A stretch of DNA of 8,407 bases. Origin: Succinivibrionaceae bacterium. GTDB taxonomy: Bacteria > Pseudomonadota > Gammaproteobacteria > Enterobacterales > Succinivibrionaceae. The translations under genes and the position numbers were made by a program. Shown here in pieces: positions 6,203-8,407 of this stretch; positions within the stretch are counted from its first letter, which is position 1, and each line of letters starts with the position of its first letter. The notes below the pieces were generated by a model. That model ran no database searches. It saw only the letters and a list, made by a program, of their open reading frames with translations, and had not been told where the DNA came from. The DNA is taken from assembly GCA_003477345.1 (NCBI GenBank), contig DMTG01000007.1, positions 1-8,407 of the forward strand, given 5' to 3'.

Positions 6203-6785
6203 TAAAAATCAGGATTGAGCGTCATGGAAAATATGTATGATGCCGTAATTGTCGGCGGTGGGCCAGCTGGTTTAACCGCCGCCATTTATCTGGCAAGAGC
6301 AAATTATAAAGTCGCTGTAATTGAAAAAGAGCGTATAGGCGGACAGATAACCATCACCTCTGAAGTGGTTAATTACCCGGGTGTTATGAAAACTTCCGGT
6401 ACCGATCTGACCAGAACCATGCACGATCAGGCTTTGAATTTCGGTGCGGAATTTATCAGCGCAGAGGTCTCTAAGCTCAAAACTGACGGCGATATTAAAG
6501 AAATAACCACCACCTCTGGCGTTTTCAAATCTCTTGCAGTTATTCTCTGCACCGGAGCTAATCCAAGAAAAGTTGGCTTTACTGGTGAAAAGGAATTTCA
6601 GGGGCACGGAGTTGCCTACTGCGCAACCTGTGACGGAGAATTCTTTTCAGGAATGGATCTGCTGGTTGTAGGCGGTGGCTTTGCGGCAGTAGAAGAGAGT
6701 ATCTTCCTTACAAGATACGCACGCTCTATAACGGTTCTTGTTAGAAAAGATTCTTTCAGCTGCGCTAAGAGCGTCAGTGATGAAC

Positions 6786-6788
6786 TAA
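6786..6788. repeat. Left copy of putative target-site duplication (TAA)
   Basis: TAA immediately precedes the left inverted repeat and recurs at 8117-8119 immediately after the right one. Three bases could match by chance (about 1 in 64). Confidence 0.55.
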
Positions 6789-6813
6789 GGAATTGTAGAA
6801 AAATAATATTTAC
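6789..6813 (+). repeat. Left terminal inverted repeat of the IS
   Basis: This 25-bp end pairs with 8092-8116, with mismatches at positions 5, 19 and 20. The shared core is TGTAGAAAAATAA. Confidence 0.85.
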
Positions 6814-6815
6814 GT

Positions 6816-8039
6816 TTAATTGTTTTTTTGTGGCTTAATTGTATAATTCCATTCCCCATGCCAATCATTTGGAATTATATTCAATTTAGCCAACTCTTCT
6901 TCCGTGATTTTTACACCTTTTTCATATTCTTTCTGATCTATTTCACATCTGATTTTGAGCCCTTGTTTTGTAGTTGTTGAGGCAATTAGGTTTACTACCA
7001 CTTCTATTGTTTCTAATGGTCTTCCTCTCCAGTTTTTACTTATATACGAAAACATTCTATGCTCAATTTTGTTCCATTTACTTGTGCCAGGAGGAAAGTG
7101 GCAGATCTTTATTTCCAAACCACTTACATTCGAAAATTCCTGTAATCCTTTCTTCCATTGACGATTTCTTCGTCCATTACTTCCACCACCATCAGCTGTA
7201 ATCATCAGCGTTTTTGCATCAGGATAACGTTCTTTTCCCATGTTTTCCCACCATGATTTTATACTGTTTGCAGCAAAAGCCCCTGTATCCGCACTTAATC
7301 CAACATTGACAAAGCCTTCGTTATTTCCTATATCATATATACCGTAAGGTGCTGCTCTTAAGGTACCAAAATCATGATCTTGTACTTTTAATGGTTCTCC
7401 TTTTGGTCTGTATTCAGATCCATTGTTTTTATAATTTCCAATAAGTTCTTTTTTCTTGGTATCTACTGATATTACGGGCTGATTTGCATTTATGAACTGT
7501 TTAGCATTTTCGTTTATATATTCAAACTGTTCATCTCTGTCTATTGATGAATCGCCTGCTTCTACATATTTTCTGTTCTGCTGAAGACTAAAGCCCATTT
7601 CCTCCAGCAATCCGCCTATTGATGTATAGTGGATCTTTATTCCAACTTTATTTAGTTCATCTGCAAGTTTTCTTACACTTTTAGTGGTCCAGCATAAAGG
7701 ATTTTCTGGATTTCCAATGACATTTCCGTCAAGAAGTTTTTCCAATTCTTCTTTTATTGTCGGATATTTTGTATCCAGTTTTTTTCGACCACCACCTTCA
7801 GTTCTACTCCGATTATTCTCATCGCTATTAGGCCTAGCCTGTGGATTAATCTCTAACTCAGCACTTTCTTTTTGCCCCTGAGTTATTGTGACTCTAGACA
7901 CTTTCGTGAGATTACTTAATTTAGTTACTCCGCCTCTCCCAAGGCAATCAGCCAAAATTCCAAGAAAAAGACGCCTGGTTCTTTCATCAAGCAGAGGCAT
8001 CATTTTTCCAACCAATGAATCAATAGCAATGTCACCCAT
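6816..8039 (-). CDS. ISAzo13-family DDE transposase
   Basis: The enzyme cuts and joins the element's ends. The 407-residue protein has an N-terminal DNA-binding part (1-150) containing the GGGRKKLDTKYP segment at 82-93. A DDE catalytic domain follows (about 185-375). Family signatures are clear: SVDTKKKELIGNYKN (191-205), PYGIYDIGNNEGFVNVG (231-247), TADGGGSNGRR (281-291), HFPPGTSKWNKIEHRMFS (314-331) and NWRGRPL (336-342). The likely triad is D193, D283 and E326, all present, so the enzyme should be active. The start is ATG 8039, with GAGGG (8047-8051) seven bases upstream. A TATAAT lies about 25 bases before the start. Length and both ends look complete, with no frameshift seen. Confidence 0.93.
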   Translation of the reverse strand: MGDIAIDSLVGKMMPLLDERTRRLFLGILADCLGRGGVTKLSNLTKVSRVTITQGQKESAELEINPQARPNSDENNRSRTEGGGRKKLDTKYPTIKEELEKLLDGNVIGNPENPLCWTTKSVRKLADELNKVGIKIHYTSIGGLLEEMGFSLQQNRKYVEAGDSSIDRDEQFEYINENAKQFINANQPVISVDTKKKELIGNYKNNGSEYRPKGEPLKVQDHDFGTLRAAPYGIYDIGNNEGFVNVGLSADTGAFAANSIKSWWENMGKERYPDAKTLMITADGGGSNGRRNRQWKKGLQEFSNVSGLEIKICHFPPGTSKWNKIEHRMFSYISKNWRGRPLETIEVVVNLIASTTTKQGLKIRCEIDQKEYEKGVKITEEELAKLNIIPNDWHGEWNYTIKPQKNN

Positions 8040-8063
8040 AATATTACCCTCGCATCTAGTAAT

Positions 8064-8069
8064 ATTATA
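8064..8069 (-). promoter_or_regulatory. Probable -10 box of the transposase gene
   Basis: TATAAT on the minus strand lies inside the IS, 24 bases before the transposase ATG, between the right inverted repeat and the gene. No strong -35 is at standard spacing, consistent with the low expression usual for transposases. Confidence 0.4.
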
Positions 8070-8091
8070 GTATCAGATATTACATTAGATT

Positions 8092-8116
8092 GTAAAGGTT
8101 ATTTTTCTACAGTTCC
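8092..8116 (-). repeat. Right terminal inverted repeat of the IS
   Basis: Read on the minus strand from 8116, it begins GGAACTGTAGAAAAATAACC and matches the left end at 22 of 25 positions. TAA follows at 8117-8119. Confidence 0.85.
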
Positions 8117-8150
8117 TAAAGTCCGATATTACCACACCAAAAGCCGCAAG

Positions 8151-8164
8151 GTCAGGTGCCTGAC
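8151..8164. repeat. REP-like palindrome GTCAGG-TG-CCTGAC
   Basis: Perfect 6-bp GC-rich arms surround a 2-base centre in otherwise AT-rich intergenic DNA. A related motif, GTCAGGTGTCCTG, occurs at 951-963 near dnaB, and CAGGT/ACCTG arms occur at 8210-8236. This resembles dispersed REP-type intergenic palindromes, but three loose copies in one window are not proof. Confidence 0.35.
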
Positions 8165-8212
8165 GCTCAACTCTTCAGAGACTCTGTCTTTCTTTTGATA
8201 TATAAAAGTCAG

Positions 8213-8227
8213 GTACTGTAGAAAAAA
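8213..8227 (+). repeat. Solitary copy of the IS terminus
   Basis: GGTACTGTAGAAAAA matches the first 15 bases of the right IS end (GGAACTGTAGAAAAA) at 14 positions and has the orientation of a left end. No transposase follows it. It could be the scar of a second copy or a small non-autonomous relative. Confidence 0.5.
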
Positions 8228-8251
8228 AAGCACCTGCCATTACCTTTTTAT

Positions 8252-8407
8252 TTAAATATCAAAATCGTCGATAGATTTTTCATGCGTGAGCGACTCGCCG
8301 AACAGCATTTCCAGATGCTCGATCATTCTTTTGTCCAGAGAGGCTTTGCCGTCTAGAATTTCTTTGGCCTCATCCTCGGTTACGCCAATACACTGAGCAA
8401 AAGCGCC
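8252..8407 (-). CDS. C-terminal end of a possible helix-turn-helix protein (partial)
   Basis: The frame enters from the right edge and ends in TAA at 8252-8254, giving the last 51 residues. The segment FAQCIGVTEDEAKEILDGKA followed by SLDKRMIEHLEMLFG has the spacing and 'xxxLDGKxSL...LxxLFG' look of an XRE/HigA-like helix-turn-helix, with an acidic tail (SIDDFDI). Codon choice and composition look genuine. It could be an XRE-type regulator or an antitoxin; the N-terminal part lies outside the window, so no function is assigned. It points toward the IS. Confidence 0.5.
   Translation of the reverse strand, partial: GAFAQCIGVTEDEAKEILDGKASLDKRMIEHLEMLFGESLTHEKSIDDFDI

Larger units (their letters stand above)
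6224..6838 (+). pseudogene. AhpF/thioredoxin-reductase-like flavoprotein, broken by an IS
   Basis: The frame encodes the FAD domain and the start of the NAD(P)H domain of a thioredoxin-reductase-family protein. GGGPAG (11-16) binds FAD, CATC (133-136, in YCATCDGEFF) is the redox disulfide, and GGGFAA (150-155) is the second Rossmann motif. It lacks the N-terminal thioredoxin-fold domains of classical AhpF. It resembles AhpC-linked reductases of gut anaerobes, some of which carry an extra C-terminal domain (recalled, not checked). The native sequence stops at Leu188 (codon 6785-6787). The next 16 residues come from the insertion sequence, with a stop at 6836-6838. The family minimum is about 310 residues, so the protein lacks most of the NAD(P)H domain and the second FAD segment and is probably inactive. 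The start is ATG 6224, with AGGA (6211-6214) nine bases upstream; the TTG at 6215 abuts that site and is rejected. Confidence 0.88.
6789..8116. mobile_element. Complete ISAzo13-family insertion sequence, 1328 bp
   Basis: The element is bounded by imperfect 25-bp terminal inverted repeats, matching at 22 of 25 positions: GGAATTGTAGAAAAATAATA... on the left and GGAACTGTAGAAAAATAACC... on the right (read inward). A TAA direct repeat flanks it. Its single gene is an apparently intact DDE transposase on the minus strand. The element lies inside the ahpC-linked reductase gene. The transposase tail overlaps the end of the broken reductase frame by 23 bases. Family assignment comes from the transposase, whose sequence matches the ISAzo13 DDE domain closely. 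Its intact gene and ends suggest a recent, possibly active copy. Confidence 0.88.

Noticed and set aside
6215..6223. TTG start at 6215 for the reductase
   Set aside because: The Shine-Dalgarno AGGA directly abuts this codon; ATG 6224 has correct spacing and begins the usual family N-terminus.
6272..6607. A 111-codon minus-strand frame opposite the reductase
   Set aside because: The plus strand here encodes clear FAD-binding motifs; the antisense product has no family features.

Overview
The window looks like an AT-rich gammaproteobacterial chromosome segment. The evidence is a DnaB helicase, an H-NS family protein of the Escherichia type, a YcjX/YcjF pair (largely a proteobacterial stress-associated pair) and a UmuD relative. 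The low GC content, and an AhpC partnered with a thioredoxin-reductase-like flavoprotein resembling those of gut anaerobes, would fit a host-associated anaerobe such as a Succinivibrionaceae member. That placement is inference from protein style only.

Layout, left to right. Positions 1-765 (minus) hold the N-terminal 255 residues of replicative helicase DnaB, cut by the window edge, with an extended -10 promoter upstream. Positions 987-1415 (minus) hold an unusual UmuD'-like protein. It starts (TTG codon) almost exactly where UmuD' begins after self-cleavage, and both catalytic residues are replaced (Ser to Ala, Lys to Arg). A long AT-rich non-coding stretch (1416-1963) leads to hns (1964-2362), which has a clear promoter and a strong intrinsic terminator. 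Next is a two-gene operon, ycjX-ycjF (2598-5083), with a 4-base ATGA overlap and a leader hairpin. A 537-bp gap follows (5084-5620) with several hairpins and a possible 23-residue minus-strand ORF.

Positions 5621-6202 encode the peroxiredoxin AhpC. Its flavin reductase partner starts 21 bases after ahpC ends but is broken after residue 188 by a complete ISAzo13-family insertion sequence (6789-8116). That element has 25-bp imperfect terminal inverted repeats, an apparent 3-bp target duplication (TAA) and an intact DDE transposase on the minus strand. The rest of the reductase is not recognisable on the far side, so the locus seems to have lost more than a simple insertion would remove. The right edge holds a REP-like palindrome, a lone copy of the IS terminus and the last 51 codons of a minus-strand gene with a helix-turn-helix-like segment.

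Functionally the window mixes housekeeping genes (replication, nucleoid organisation), envelope stress (ycjXF), peroxide defence (ahpC plus its damaged reductase) and a DNA-damage-tolerance relative of unknown present function. I found no CRISPR array, tRNA or rRNA. The most unusual item is the catalytically dead, pre-shortened UmuD'-like protein with no umuC beside it.
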